From NCBI GenBank assembly GCA_023665865.1, contig JAMPDC010000001.1, positions 1,294,294-1,341,457 on the forward strand: 47,164 bases of DNA. The letters are read 5' to 3'. Every line of letters starts with the position of its first letter. Positions within the stretch are counted from its first letter, which is position 1. The DNA comes from Staphylococcus sp. (GTDB lineage Bacteria > Bacteroidota > Bacteroidia > Bacteroidales > Muribaculaceae). A model generated the notes under the pieces. The model did no database searches and had not been told where the DNA came from. It saw only the letters and a program-made list of their open reading frames with translations. Position numbers and translations under genes: made by a program. Of this stretch, positions 15,959 to 24,045 are shown in pieces.

Positions 15959-16341
15959 TGCTTGTTGTTGGTTAGGAAGGTTTCATACATTGCTTTGACC
16001 TCTTCGGGTGTAATCGAAAGGAGCATCAGCTGGCGGAAGAAGTAGGCTGCCTCTCCACCTTCGAGCAGGGTCTTGCGTCGTTGGGCGATGACGGTCTGAG
16101 CAGCGCTGTCGGCGATGAAAAAGCCGATGCCACGGCGGTTGAAGATGACCCCGAGACGTTCGAGATGCTCATAGCTGCGCATGACGGTGTTGGCATTGAC
16201 CTCGAGAGTGGCGGCATATTCCCTGACCGAAGGGATGCGTCCGCCCGGGAGGAGGGTGCCCGCGATGATGTCGTCGCAGATCTTGTCGGCGATCTGTAGG
16301 TAGATGGCCTTGTTGCTTTCCTGGAAATTCATAGGCTGCAA
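15955..16341 (-). CDS. GntR-family regulator, YtrA subfamily
   Basis: This 128-residue protein has a winged helix-turn-helix at about 10-78 (YLQIADKICDDIIAG, SVREYAATLEVNANTVMRSY, LERLGVIFNRRGIGFFI) and only a short helical tail, as in YtrA-type GntR proteins that control nearby ABC transporters. It overlaps the downstream gene by 4 bp and follows the permease by 9 bp. It probably represses its own operon through the palindrome at 18036-18059; the inducer is unknown. Confidence 0.92.
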   Translation of the reverse strand: MQPMNFQESNKAIYLQIADKICDDIIAGTLLPGGRIPSVREYAATLEVNANTVMRSYEHLERLGVIFNRRGIGFFIADSAAQTVIAQRRKTLLEGGEAAYFFRQLMLLSITPEEVKAMYETFLTNNKQ

Positions 16342-16350
16342 GGTGGGGGA

Positions 16351-17169
16351 TTACCAACGGTTGATGATCTCGGCTTCGCGGTAGCGGCGGTAGCTGAGCC
16401 AGTAGTTGAAGAGGGTGAGGAGGCCGAAGAGCAGGCAGCCGACGATGAAGGCGTGGGAGCCGTCGTTGTCCGTCAGCCATTCGAAGCGTGGGCCAGTGTA
16501 GTGCTTGTTTTCAAGGTCAAAGGCGTGCACTATGCCTATGGCCACCCAGGAGTAGACGGTCTGTATGGCAAACAGTGCCAGGAATGTCTTGAGGAAGACC
16601 CATCTGGTCCAGAGCAGTGAGCCAAGCAGGTAGAAGGACTGGAGGAAGAGGTAGCCGAGGATCATCAGGGAGAATCCGCGCCAGCTCAGGTCGTTGCCGA
16701 TATAGTCCCAGAAGAGGAAGGGGTCGATGCGGATGCCATAGATGATATAGGTGTAGAGCGCGCGCAGGAGTTCGGTTATCCCGAAGAAGATGAAGAAGGC
16801 TGCGAGGCAGACGGGGACGGCGATGATCCAACGGTAGAGAAACTTCTCGAGCTGCGAGGCGGGTGTGGTCAGCATGCCCAAGGCTCCGGCCGGGGTTGAG
16901 AGCTGCTTGAAGGAGGTCGAGGCCATCAGGAGGCCGGCGATGGCGAAGAGCGGTGTGTACCAGCCGATTTCAATCATCAGCACTGTCCTCTCGAAGTCCT
17001 CCGGAAGCTCGGTGCTCAGCGTTAAGGATATGGTGGTTAGGAAGCCGATGAGAAAGAGTATGCCTAAGAGCGAGCATGACATCAGGGTGAGTGAGCGCCA
17101 CTCTTCACGCAGGTTTTTTGCCGTCAGACGCATCATGCGGTCGAGGCTGAATGTCTGGTTTTCGGTCAT
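16351..17169 (-). CDS. ABC transporter membrane subunit
   Basis: This 272-residue integral membrane protein has about six helices, for example MSCSLLGILFLIGFLTTISL, TPLFAIAGLLMAS, WIIAVPVCLAAFFIFFGI and AFIVGCLLFGLLTLFNYWLS. The middle motif (FKQLSTPAGALGMLTTPASQ then LEKFLYRW) is common in ABC-2-like permeases of Bacteroidales. Its start overlaps the ATPase gene by 4 bp, which strongly supports a shared complex. Substrate unknown; YtrA-linked transporters often answer cell-envelope stress. Confidence 0.8.
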   Translation of the reverse strand: MTENQTFSLDRMMRLTAKNLREEWRSLTLMSCSLLGILFLIGFLTTISLTLSTELPEDFERTVLMIEIGWYTPLFAIAGLLMASTSFKQLSTPAGALGMLTTPASQLEKFLYRWIIAVPVCLAAFFIFFGITELLRALYTYIIYGIRIDPFLFWDYIGNDLSWRGFSLMILGYLFLQSFYLLGSLLWTRWVFLKTFLALFAIQTVYSWVAIGIVHAFDLENKHYTGPRFEWLTDNDGSHAFIVGCLLFGLLTLFNYWLSYRRYREAEIINRW

Positions 17170-18032
17170 TGCTTGTCGGATTTAGGGTTAGGGATGGGTG
17201 TGAACATTTTGGCGAGCGTGTCGGGCTGTTGGAGCGACAGTTCGAAGAGTGTCTCGAGGTTGAGGTCGGTGTCGGTCCCGTCGGTGTTGGGGAGGATGAC
17301 GGCTGTGCCTTCGAGCGAGGGCTGCGCGTAGAGGGCCGATGAGATGAGCTCGGGCGAGGTGGTGGTGAGAAACTGTAGTTTGGACGTGATTTGGTCGATC
17401 GGACGGTTGAAGAGCACCCGGGAGTTGTCCATGATGATCACATGGTCGAGCAGGCGATCTATGTCGCGCACCTGGTGGGTCGAGATGATGATGGTGCGCT
17501 CGTCGGTCATGTTCTGGGCTATGAAGCGGCGGAAGGCGCTCTTGCCGGGGATGTCGAGGCCGTTGGTAGGCTCGTCCATCAGCAGCAGGGAGGTGTTGCA
17601 GGCGAGTGCGAAGCTCATGAAGGCCTTCTTCTTCTGTCCCATCGAGAGGGCCCCGAGGTTGAGGTTGGGATCCATGTCGAAGATGGCGAGGTGGCGGTGG
17701 AGATCCTCCATCGAGAAGCGCGGATAGAGGGGTGCGGCAGCCTTGACGTAGTCGTGGAGAGGGATGCGGGGGAGGGTGAACTCTTCGGGGACAATGAAGA
17801 TGTCGGAGAGGACTGCGGGAAGGCGCAGACGGGTGTCGGTGTCCTTGAAAAGCACCTTGCCGGAGTTGGGGGTGAGTGCCCCGGCGATCAGATAGAGCAG
17901 CGTCGACTTGCCGGCGCCGTTGCGCCCGAGCAGACCGTAGACTCCTCCGGCTTCCACTCTCAGATTGAAGTGGTCGAGCACCGGACGGGCCTTGCGCTGA
18001 TAGGAGAATGTGAGGTTATCGATTTTTAGCAT
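17166..18032 (-). CDS. ABC transporter ATP-binding protein
   Basis: This 288-residue ATPase is the first gene of the operon. Walker A GRNGAGKS is at 36-43. The signature is read as LSMGQKKKAFMSFAL, with Walker B LLLMDEPTNGLD next and the H-loop in IIISTHQVRDIDRL. The second residue group of the signature (SMGQ instead of SGGQ) is usual in this subfamily. About 80 C-terminal residues form a separate regulatory tail. It pairs with the overlapping permease gene. Confidence 0.95.
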   Translation of the reverse strand: MLKIDNLTFSYQRKARPVLDHFNLRVEAGGVYGLLGRNGAGKSTLLYLIAGALTPNSGKVLFKDTDTRLRLPAVLSDIFIVPEEFTLPRIPLHDYVKAAAPLYPRFSMEDLHRHLAIFDMDPNLNLGALSMGQKKKAFMSFALACNTSLLLMDEPTNGLDIPGKSAFRRFIAQNMTDERTIIISTHQVRDIDRLLDHVIIMDNSRVLFNRPIDQITSKLQFLTTTSPELISSALYAQPSLEGTAVILPNTDGTDTDLNLETLFELSLQQPDTLAKMFTPIPNPKSDKQ

Positions 18033-18035
18033 AAT

Positions 18036-18059
18036 GGTGTATTAGTATAATAGTACACC
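18036..18059. promoter_or_regulatory. Palindromic candidate operator for the GntR/YtrA regulator
   Basis: GGTGTA and TACACC half-sites flank a 12 bp near-symmetric centre (18 of the inner 22 positions match their reverse complement). The site lies between the -7 box and the start codon of the ATPase gene. Known YtrA-type sites have TGTA/TACA half-sites with similar spacing, so this is a strong position for autoregulation. Binding is inferred. Confidence 0.65.
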
Positions 18060-18060
18060 G

Positions 18061-18092
18061 CAAAGGTATGTCGCTTTTTTGAACTGTGCAAA
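18061..18092 (-). promoter_or_regulatory. Consensus promoter of the ABC/GntR operon
   Basis: On the minus strand TTTG (18089-18092), 20 bp spacer, TACCTTTG (18061-18068). Transcription would start within or next to the palindromic operator. Confidence 0.75.
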
Positions 18093-18151
18093 TATTTACG
18101 CAGGAAATTTACGAGAAAAATCCCACACGGCTGACAAGCAGGCTCTTAAAC

Positions 18152-18200
18152 GCAGCGACTCCGCAACGTCATGGGGCTGTCCATAGCGCTGCGGAGCTGC
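18152..18200. repeat. GC-rich inverted repeat after the DXS-like gene
   Basis: CTCCGCA (18159-18165) pairs with TGCGGAG (18190-18196), and flanking GCAG/CTGC can extend it. It lies about 65 bp beyond the stop of the DXS-like gene. A T-run is lacking, so a terminator role is only possible. Confidence 0.35.
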
Positions 18201-18262
18201 AGGGGGGAGTGTGTGGTAGTGTTGAAGTGTGTGGAGGAGGTGTATGAGACCCCCGTGTGGTG

Positions 18263-19999
18263 TCACTCAACCATAGCCGCGATCTGTGTGGGGGTGAGGG
18301 AATTGTCGCGGATGACGGTCTCAGCATCGTAGCGGTCGAGGAACTCTTTCTTCAGGCCGAGGGTGATGACCTTGACGGGTGACTCACCGAGGTAAGCTGC
18401 CACCTTCTGGCCGAAACCGCCGTCGGTGATGCCATCTTCGAGCGTGACGACAGTCTTGTAGCCACGGAGCGAGTCGAGACAGCCGCAGTCGAGCTGCGAA
18501 AGGTTGCGGGGATTGATGAGGGTAGGGTTCTTCCCCCGGGTGCGGAGCAGCTTGGCAGCCTCGGAGGCTATGCCGAAGAAGTCGCCGGCACCAATGAGGG
18601 CTATCTCCTCGCCTTGCTCCACGATGTCGTAGCTGAAGAAGTCGACGTCGACAGGACGGTCGGAGTGGACCACGGGGCCGCCGGGAGTGCGGATGACCAC
18701 GGGATGATCTGTCTGGTCAATGGCCCAGTCGAGCATGGAGATATATTCCTCGGCAGTGGCAGGGGCGAGGAAGACGAAGCCGGGGATATTGGAGATGAGC
18801 GGGATGTCGAAAAATCCCAGGTGGGTCATGTCGGGGATGCCCCACACTCCTCCGGCGAAGTCTACGATGACAGCCGGGAGACCGTTGATGGCTATATCCT
18901 GCGAGAGCTGGTCGTAGGAGCGCTGGATGAAGGTGGCCATGACGCCAAACACCGGGCGGCAGCCACCCTTGGCAAGACCTGCGGCAAGGGCGGTGGCGGC
19001 TTGTTCGCAGATGCCGACGTCGACAAACTGGTTTCCTGCCGTGGCTCTGCGTTCGGGAGTGAAAGCGAGGGCACCCGGCGTGCCTGCGGTGATCGTGACC
19101 GTCTTCGGGTCGGAAGCCATGCGGATGAGCATGTGGCGGGCAAACATCTCGGTGTAGTCCTCGGCATCGTCGGGCGTCAGCGGCGCTCCGGTCTTGAGGT
19201 TGAAGGGAGCAGTGTAGTGAAACTCCTCCTTGTTTGCTTCGGCTACGGGGAGCCCCGCACCCTTCATGGTGTTGATGTGGATGAGAACAGCGTGGTCAGT
19301 GTCGCGCACCGATCTGAACGCCTGGATGAGAGCCTGGAGGTCGTTGCCCTCCTCGACGTAGATATACTGGTAGCCCAGGGCGCGGAAGATATTGTTGGCG
19401 GCAGTCCCGTTGGTCTTGCGCAGCTGTGAGAGGTGGTCGTAGAGCGCTCCGTGGTTCTCCGCGATCGACATCTGGTTGTCGTTGAGTATGACAATGAAGT
19501 TGGAGCCGAGCGTAGGGGCGAAGTCGAGGGCCTCGAGAGCCTCGCCGCCTCCGAGCGAAGCGTCGCCGATGAAGGCGATGACGTTTTCCTTGCCATGCTC
19601 CAGGTCGCGGGCCTTGGCGAGACCGGCAGCGAGGGCTATGGAGGTCGAGGTGTGGCCTATCTCGAAGAGGTCATAGTCACTTTCGCGCGGGCAGGTGTAG
19701 CCGGTGACGTCGTCATAGTGTTGCGGGTCGATGAAAGCCTCGATGCGGCCCGTGAGCATCTTGTGGACGTAGCTCTGGTGGCTGACGTCGAAGACAATCC
19801 TGTCGGCAGGGGCGTTGAATACATAGTGGAGCGCTACGGTAGCCTCCACCACTCCGAGGTTGGGCCCGACGTGGCCTCCGTGGGCTGCGAGCTTCTTGAG
19901 GAGGTTGGCACGGAGCTCCTCGCTGAGCAGACGGAGATCATCGATGGCCATATCCTTGATATCGGCGGGAGAGTGGAGCGAATTGAGATTGATTTCCAT
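18263..19999 (-). CDS. 1-deoxy-D-xylulose-5-phosphate synthase-like, divergent
   Basis: This 578-residue thiamine-diphosphate enzyme has the transketolase/DXS layout. The N-terminal GGHVGPNLGVVEATVALHYVF matches the DXS start. GHTSTSIALAAGLA is the DXS GHSSTSI region. GDASLGGGEALEALD with Asn173 forms the cofactor motif. The second half has DVGICEQAATALAAGLAKG, where the Glu that activates the cofactor is retained, and MTHLGFFDIP with the conserved His. It differs from housekeeping DXS (about 620-640 residues) in length and in HQSYVHKMLTGR and GDASLGGG. It may be a paralogue with another substrate. Confidence 0.75.
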   Translation of the reverse strand: MEINLNSLHSPADIKDMAIDDLRLLSEELRANLLKKLAAHGGHVGPNLGVVEATVALHYVFNAPADRIVFDVSHQSYVHKMLTGRIEAFIDPQHYDDVTGYTCPRESDYDLFEIGHTSTSIALAAGLAKARDLEHGKENVIAFIGDASLGGGEALEALDFAPTLGSNFIVILNDNQMSIAENHGALYDHLSQLRKTNGTAANNIFRALGYQYIYVEEGNDLQALIQAFRSVRDTDHAVLIHINTMKGAGLPVAEANKEEFHYTAPFNLKTGAPLTPDDAEDYTEMFARHMLIRMASDPKTVTITAGTPGALAFTPERRATAGNQFVDVGICEQAATALAAGLAKGGCRPVFGVMATFIQRSYDQLSQDIAINGLPAVIVDFAGGVWGIPDMTHLGFFDIPLISNIPGFVFLAPATAEEYISMLDWAIDQTDHPVVIRTPGGPVVHSDRPVDVDFFSYDIVEQGEEIALIGAGDFFGIASEAAKLLRTRGKNPTLINPRNLSQLDCGCLDSLRGYKTVVTLEDGITDGGFGQKVAAYLGESPVKVITLGLKKEFLDRYDAETVIRDNSLTPTQIAAMVE

Positions 20000-20042
20000 A
20001 TATTAATGTGTAGATATAATTGTCGGTTGGGGATTAACGCTA

Positions 20043-20050
20043 CAAAATTA
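20043..20050 (-). promoter_or_regulatory. -7 promoter box of the DXS-like gene
   Basis: TAATTTTG on the minus strand, 43 bp before the start at 19999. It is divergent from the xseA box. Confidence 0.5.
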
Positions 20051-20108
20051 ACATATTCAGCTGTGAAATGTTTTACCCCTATTGATGGCATAGCTACCGG
20101 AATTGCCT

Positions 20109-20116
20109 TACCTTTG
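20109..20116 (+). promoter_or_regulatory. -7 promoter box of xseA
   Basis: TACCTTTG is 27 bp before the ATG at 20144. The best upstream TTG (20082-20084) leaves a long spacer, so only the -7 element is claimed. Confidence 0.6.
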
Positions 20117-20143
20117 CATAGCAATACGAAAACCCGCCTCACG

Positions 20144-21442
20144 ATGACAGCCGAAACCATCACCCTTGAAGAATTCACCTCCCGCATCTCAGCGGCCATC
20201 TCGTCGGCCCCCGGTCTGCATGCCGTCTGGGTCACGGCCGAGACCTCCGACGTCCGCAGGGCCATGCACTGCTATCTCGAACTGATACAGAAAAATCCCG
20301 TCAGCGGCGAGCCTGTGGCCCGTGCGCGCGCCACCATCTGGCGCTCTGCCTTCGCGCGTATCGACGCCGACTTCGCGGCTGCCACCGGAAGCCGTCTGGC
20401 AAGCGGGATGAAGGTCCGTGTGCTCGTCACTGCAAACTACCATCCTGCCTACGGCCTTTCGCTCAACATCACCGACATCGACCCCGCCTATACCATGGGC
20501 GATCTCATGAGACTGAGACTGGAGATACTGTCACGCTTGCAGAAAGAGGGAGTGCTTGAGCTCAACCGCGCCCTCGAATGGCCCGAGGTGCCCCTGCGCA
20601 TAGCCGTCATCTCGGCTCCCGGAGCGGCAGGCTATGGCGATTTCATCCACCAGCTCTACACCAACCCCCGCCGGCTGCGCTTCTCGACCCGCCTGTTTCC
20701 CGCCCTCATGCAGGGCCAGCAAGCACCCGCGGCCATCATCTCGGCCCTCGAGGAGATAGCGGCCGAGGAGGAGGATTGGGATGGCGTCGTCATCATCCGC
20801 GGTGGAGGTGCCACGAGCGACCTCGCAGCCTTTGAAAACTATGACCTCGCAGCCAACATAGCCCAGTTTCCACTCCCGGTCATCATCGGCATAGGCCATG
20901 AGAGAGACGTCACGGTGCTCGACTACGTGGCCAACATGCGTGTCAAGACCCCCACGGCAGCCGCTGAATGGCTGATAGGGCGTGGAGAGACCGCGCTTGA
21001 GCTCCTCGACTCCCTCGCCACGGAGATCCACCATACGGCATCGTCCCTCATCGCAGCCTCCCGCGAGCAGCTCGCCTACATCTCAGCCCGCCTCCCCTAT
21101 CTGCCCCAGGGAGCGGTCGACAATTCCCGCCGGCGCCTTGACCGCGCGCTCGTAGGGCTGTCGGAAGCCGTCCGTCAGCGCCTGCACCCCGAGTTCACCC
21201 GTCTCGAAGCCGCCGGAGTGAGGCTGGGAGCCGCCTGCGCCACCATCATAGAGCGTCGCCGCCACCGTCTCGACTCCTTTTCCGAACTCATAGCCGTGCT
21301 CTCGCCCGAGGCCACCCTGCGCCGGGGCTATTCCATCACCCGTGTCGACGGCCATGCCATAAGCTCCGTGTCTCAAGTCTCACCCGGGACGGAGATTGAG
21401 ACAACTCTCGCCGACGGAACAATCCGCTCTAACATTCTTTAA
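20144..21442 (+). CDS. xseA: Exodeoxyribonuclease VII large subunit
   Basis: Start at 20144 (MTAETITLEEF), 432 residues. The open frame continues back to 19433, but that part is antisense to the DXS-like gene and precedes the promoter. The OB-fold (about 5-110, with AVWVTAETSDVRRAMHCYLE) and the catalytic domain are clear: ALEWPEVPLRIAVISAPGAAG, GVVIIRGGGATSDLAAFEN and IIGIGHERDVTVLDYVA. A helical tail and C-terminal domain (PEATLRRGYSITRVDG) follow. The enzyme degrades single-stranded DNA with the small subunit XseB; no xseB is seen next to it. Near the C-terminus the gene contains GTCTCAAGTCTCAC, identical to a word of the intergenic 83 bp repeat. Confidence 0.95.
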   Translation: MTAETITLEEFTSRISAAISSAPGLHAVWVTAETSDVRRAMHCYLELIQKNPVSGEPVARARATIWRSAFARIDADFAAATGSRLASGMKVRVLVTANYHPAYGLSLNITDIDPAYTMGDLMRLRLEILSRLQKEGVLELNRALEWPEVPLRIAVISAPGAAGYGDFIHQLYTNPRRLRFSTRLFPALMQGQQAPAAIISALEEIAAEEEDWDGVVIIRGGGATSDLAAFENYDLAANIAQFPLPVIIGIGHERDVTVLDYVANMRVKTPTAAAEWLIGRGETALELLDSLATEIHHTASSLIAASREQLAYISARLPYLPQGAVDNSRRRLDRALVGLSEAVRQRLHPEFTRLEAAGVRLGAACATIIERRRHRLDSFSELIAVLSPEATLRRGYSITRVDGHAISSVSQVSPGTEIETTLADGTIRSNIL

Positions 21443-21528
21443 ATTCCTTTAATACCTCACTCAGCAACCCCTGCGGCGGTTGAGGCGTTATAATGCTGTA
21501 CTAACGATTAACTAAACACTCAAACAAT

Positions 21529-21879
21529 ATGGATTCAATACAGCAAAACATCGCCAACCAAGCCGGCGATTTGTCCGCCCAGGCTGCAAAGGTTAGTGCT
21601 GAAGCCGCAGAAGTGGCTGCAAAAGCACAGTTAAAGGCCGACAAAGAAGAGATAGCACAAAACGCTGCCGAGGCCCAGGCCACTGCAAGCCAGAAGTTTG
21701 CCGAAGCCAAGGAGGCAATCAGCGACAAGCTCTCGGATGCAGGCGACAATATCTCTGACAAGGTCAATGAACTCAAAGAGAAAGCCTCACCTCTGATCGA
21801 CAAGTTGAAATCAGGCGCAGCAAGCGCCCTCAACTCAATCGCAGATACGGCGTCGAATCTTGCTGACAAACTCGATTGA
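21529..21879 (+). CDS. Small Ala/Lys-rich helical protein, unknown function
   Basis: This 116-residue protein is rich in Ala, Glu, Lys, Asp and Ser. Regular heptad-like segments (AQAAKVSAEAAEVAAKAQLK, EAISDKLSDAGDNISDKVNE, ELKEKASPLIDKLKSGAASA) suggest long amphipathic helices, as in apolipoprotein-like or stress-type proteins. There is no signal peptide or membrane segment. It stands alone 86 bp after xseA, and codon usage resembles its neighbours. I do not recognise a named family. It is not XseB. Confidence 0.65.
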   Translation: MDSIQQNIANQAGDLSAQAAKVSAEAAEVAAKAQLKADKEEIAQNAAEAQATASQKFAEAKEAISDKLSDAGDNISDKVNELKEKASPLIDKLKSGAASALNSIADTASNLADKLD

Positions 21880-21974
21880 TTTCTCTAATATCATAAGTTT
21901 TAGAAACACACTTCCCCCGGGTCCCCGTGCCGCTCACTCACCACCACCATGGCACGCCGAGACCGCGGGGGATT

Positions 21975-22104
21975 TTCTTTTTGTCGAAAGTCGAGAATCG
22001 AGAGTCGAGAGTCGAGAATGGAGAATCGAGAATGGAAAGATGGCTACGCGCTCCGCATTTCCAGCCCTGAACTCTCGACTCCCGACTTACGACTCCCGAC
22101 TGAC
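21975..22104. repeat. AGTC/GAATC array, core, reversed array (unit 3, core inverted)
   Basis: AGTCGAG, AATCGAG, AGTCGAG, AGTCGAG words lead to the core at about 22042-22067 in opposite orientation (begins GGCTACGCG, ends TTTCCAGCCC). Reversed words follow (CTCTCGACTCCCGACTTACG). It is directly joined to hairpin mosaic copy 2. Confidence 0.85.
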
Positions 22105-22326
22105 AACTCATATCTGCCGGAGGCAGATAGATCATGCGGAAGCCCCAGGCAAGGCCTGGGGGACCATCCGGCACGCATATCCCGGAGCCTCGGAGAGGCG
22201 AGTTGTGGCAGAGACATACACCGCGCATATAGCGCCTCTCCGAGGCTATTATTACATACGGCTGTCCACCCCCAGGCCTTGCCTGGGGTTTCATCACAAC
22301 CACCCTGCCTCCGGCAGGAGCCAACT
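22105..22326. repeat. ~225 bp hairpin mosaic element, copy 2 (inverted)
   Basis: Near-complete reverse complement of 14094-14319, with the same six mirror-arranged hairpins. The edges are AACTCATATCTGCCGGAGG at the left and GGCAGGAGCCAACT at the right. Differences from copy 1 are scattered, and stems such as CCCCAGGC/GCCTGGGG are kept. Confidence 0.85.
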
Positions 22327-22442
22327 TTTAGAGTCGTAAGTCGTAAGTCATAAGTCGAGAGTTGGCTACGCGATCCGACGCCATTCAGCCCTGAACTCCC
22401 ATCTCATGACTCGTGACTAATGACTCCCGACTCTCGACCCTC
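22327..22442. repeat. AGTC array, core, reversed array (unit 4)
   Basis: AGTCGTA, AGTCGTA, AGTCATA, AGTCGAG lead to an inverted core at about 22364-22391 (GGCTACGCGATCCG...CAGCCC, slightly longer than the others). Reversed words (CTCATGACTCGTGACTAATG) follow. It ends immediately before the tRNA-Leu promoter. Confidence 0.8.
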
Positions 22443-22458
22443 AATTCACAAAAAACTC

Positions 22459-22489
22459 TTGCATTTGACGAAAAAAACTCTTACCTTTG
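22459..22489 (+). promoter_or_regulatory. Promoter of tRNA-Leu(TAG)
   Basis: TTG at 22459-22461, 20 bp spacer, TACCTTTG at 22482-22489. The upstream block CTCTTGCATTTGACGAAAAA is shared with the other tRNA-Leu promoter at 37936-37966. Confidence 0.75.
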
Positions 22490-22521
22490 CAGCCGGATAG
22501 ACACACACTGTCTCCCCCGAG

Positions 22522-22603
22522 GCGCATGTGGCGTAATTGGTAGCCGCGTTAGACTTAGGATCTAATGTCTCCGGACGTGGGGGTTCGAGTCCCTTCATGC
22601 GCA
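22522..22603 (+). tRNA. tRNA-Leu (anticodon TAG)
   Basis: Acceptor arms GCGCATG (22522-22528) and CATGCGC (22596-22602) pair fully, with discriminator A. The anticodon stem TTAGA/TCTAA holds the loop CTTAGGA with anticodon TAG. A long variable arm, as expected for a class II leucine tRNA, and the T-loop GTTCGAGTC are present. CCA is not encoded. Confidence 0.97.
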
Positions 22604-22610
22604 CGAAAAG

Positions 22611-22650
22611 AAACCGCTTATAACCCATCACAGGTCGTAAGCGGTTTTTT
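22611..22650 (+). terminator. Intrinsic terminator after tRNA-Leu
   Basis: AAACCGCTTA (22611-22620) pairs with TAAGCGGTTT (22638-22647), followed by a T-run. The AT-richer flanks also let it act for the convergent gene on the minus strand. Confidence 0.85.
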
Positions 22651-22676
22651 CTGTTCAGTTCCGGTTGTGTCGGGGG

Positions 22677-23999
22677 TCAGATGTCCTGGCTCTCGATGTC
22701 GTTGAGGAGTTTGATGGCGTCGATATATTGCATGATGCCTTCCGAGACTTTCTGAGCGTCGTGCATGGCGTGGACTACGGTTGCGGGACGGTTGGTGACG
22801 TCGCCTCCGGCAAATACACCCTTGCGTGAGGTCATGCCATAGGGGGTCTCGCGCACGAGCACGTAGCCCTTCTCATCGACCTTGATTCCCTCGGTCGAGG
22901 AAACGATGCGGCTTGCAGGCTGGCTGCCGACGGCGAGGATGACCTTGTCGGCGGGCATGGTGACGGTCTGTCCGTCGCACTCCACGATGGCCTCCCTGAT
23001 GGCTCCGTTTTCGCCACGGAGCTCCCGGATGGAGGATTTCCATGAGAATTTCACGCCTTCGTCGACGGCCTCGTCATATTCGGCGCGGAGAGCGCTCATG
23101 TTTTCGATCGAGCGGTGGTAGAGCACGGTGACCGAGGCTGCATCCATGCGCAGGGCTGTGCGGGCGGCGTCCATGGCTGTGTTGCCGCAACCGACGACGA
23201 GGACATTGTCGCCCGGCTTGACGGGGATTTCATCGCGGCTGATGAGGCCGGAGTTGTAGAGGCTCACGCGGCGGAGGAAGTAGATGGCCTGGCGGACACC
23301 CTCGAAGTCGTTGCCGGGGAAGTTGAGTTTCTTGGGCTTGCCGGCTCCTGTGCCCATGAAGATGGCGTCGAATCCTTGGTCGAAGAGGTCGTCGACGGTG
23401 AGGTCGCGGCCGATGGTGACGTTGCAGTGGATGTGGACTCCGAGCTCGCAGATTTTCTTGATTTCGTGGCGTACTACCTCTTTCGGCAGACGGTATTCAG
23501 GGATGCCGAGCATCAGGACGCCTCCGGCCTCGGGCTCCATCTCGAAGATCTCTACGTCGAAGCCCTTGCGCGAGAGCTCGCCGGCGACGGTGAGTCCGGC
23601 AGGGCCTGTGCCGATGACGGCCACACGTCCGCGTGTCTTGGGGACGAGTTTCTCGCGGGTAAGGTTCATGGAGCTGTCGAAGTCGGCCACGAAGCGCTCG
23701 AGCTTGCCGATGTTGATGTGGGCGTCCTTCTTGTTGAGGATGCAGTGGCCCTCACACTGGCGCTCGTGGGCGCAGACGCGTCCGCAGACGGCGGGCAGGT
23801 TGCTCTTGGCGTTGATGATGGCCATGGCGTTGCCGAGGTTGCCCATAGAGAGCTCGTGGATCCATTCGGGTATGTCCTGGCTGATGGGGCATCCCTTCTT
23901 GCATTGGGGCACTTTGCAGTTGAGACAGCGTTTGGCTTCCTCGATGGCCTGGAGCATCGAGTAGCCTTCGTTGGAGGAATCGTGAAGATTGGAATTCAT
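22677..23999 (-). CDS. GltD/NfnL-like NAD(P)H-dependent flavin oxidoreductase
   Basis: This 440-residue protein resembles the glutamate synthase small subunit. The N-terminal cysteine clusters CLNCKVPQCKKGCPISQDIP and CGRVCAHERQCEGHC bind [4Fe-4S]. FAD binding is shown by VIGTGPAGLTVAGELSRKG and NAD(P) binding by VLVVGCGNTAMDAARTALRM. The C-terminal GVFAGGDVTNRPATVVHAMH contacts FAD. No large glutamate synthase subunit is adjacent, so it may be a stand-alone oxidoreductase of the GltA/SudA/NfnL type. The reading frame is intact and of normal length. It follows the GH43 gene by 46 bp on the same strand, but a functional link is not evident. Confidence 0.85.
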   Translation of the reverse strand: MNSNLHDSSNEGYSMLQAIEEAKRCLNCKVPQCKKGCPISQDIPEWIHELSMGNLGNAMAIINAKSNLPAVCGRVCAHERQCEGHCILNKKDAHINIGKLERFVADFDSSMNLTREKLVPKTRGRVAVIGTGPAGLTVAGELSRKGFDVEIFEMEPEAGGVLMLGIPEYRLPKEVVRHEIKKICELGVHIHCNVTIGRDLTVDDLFDQGFDAIFMGTGAGKPKKLNFPGNDFEGVRQAIYFLRRVSLYNSGLISRDEIPVKPGDNVLVVGCGNTAMDAARTALRMDAASVTVLYHRSIENMSALRAEYDEAVDEGVKFSWKSSIRELRGENGAIREAIVECDGQTVTMPADKVILAVGSQPASRIVSSTEGIKVDEKGYVLVRETPYGMTSRKGVFAGGDVTNRPATVVHAMHDAQKVSEGIMQYIDAIKLLNDIESQDI

Positions 24000-24045
24000 A
24001 TTGTTTGTGGTTCAGACAAGATTTTTACAGATAGCGTGGTTTTGC

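Noticed and set aside
19433-20143. Long N-terminal extension of xseA
   Set aside because: Antisense to the DXS-like gene and upstream of the TACCTTTG promoter box; the protein family begins at 20144.
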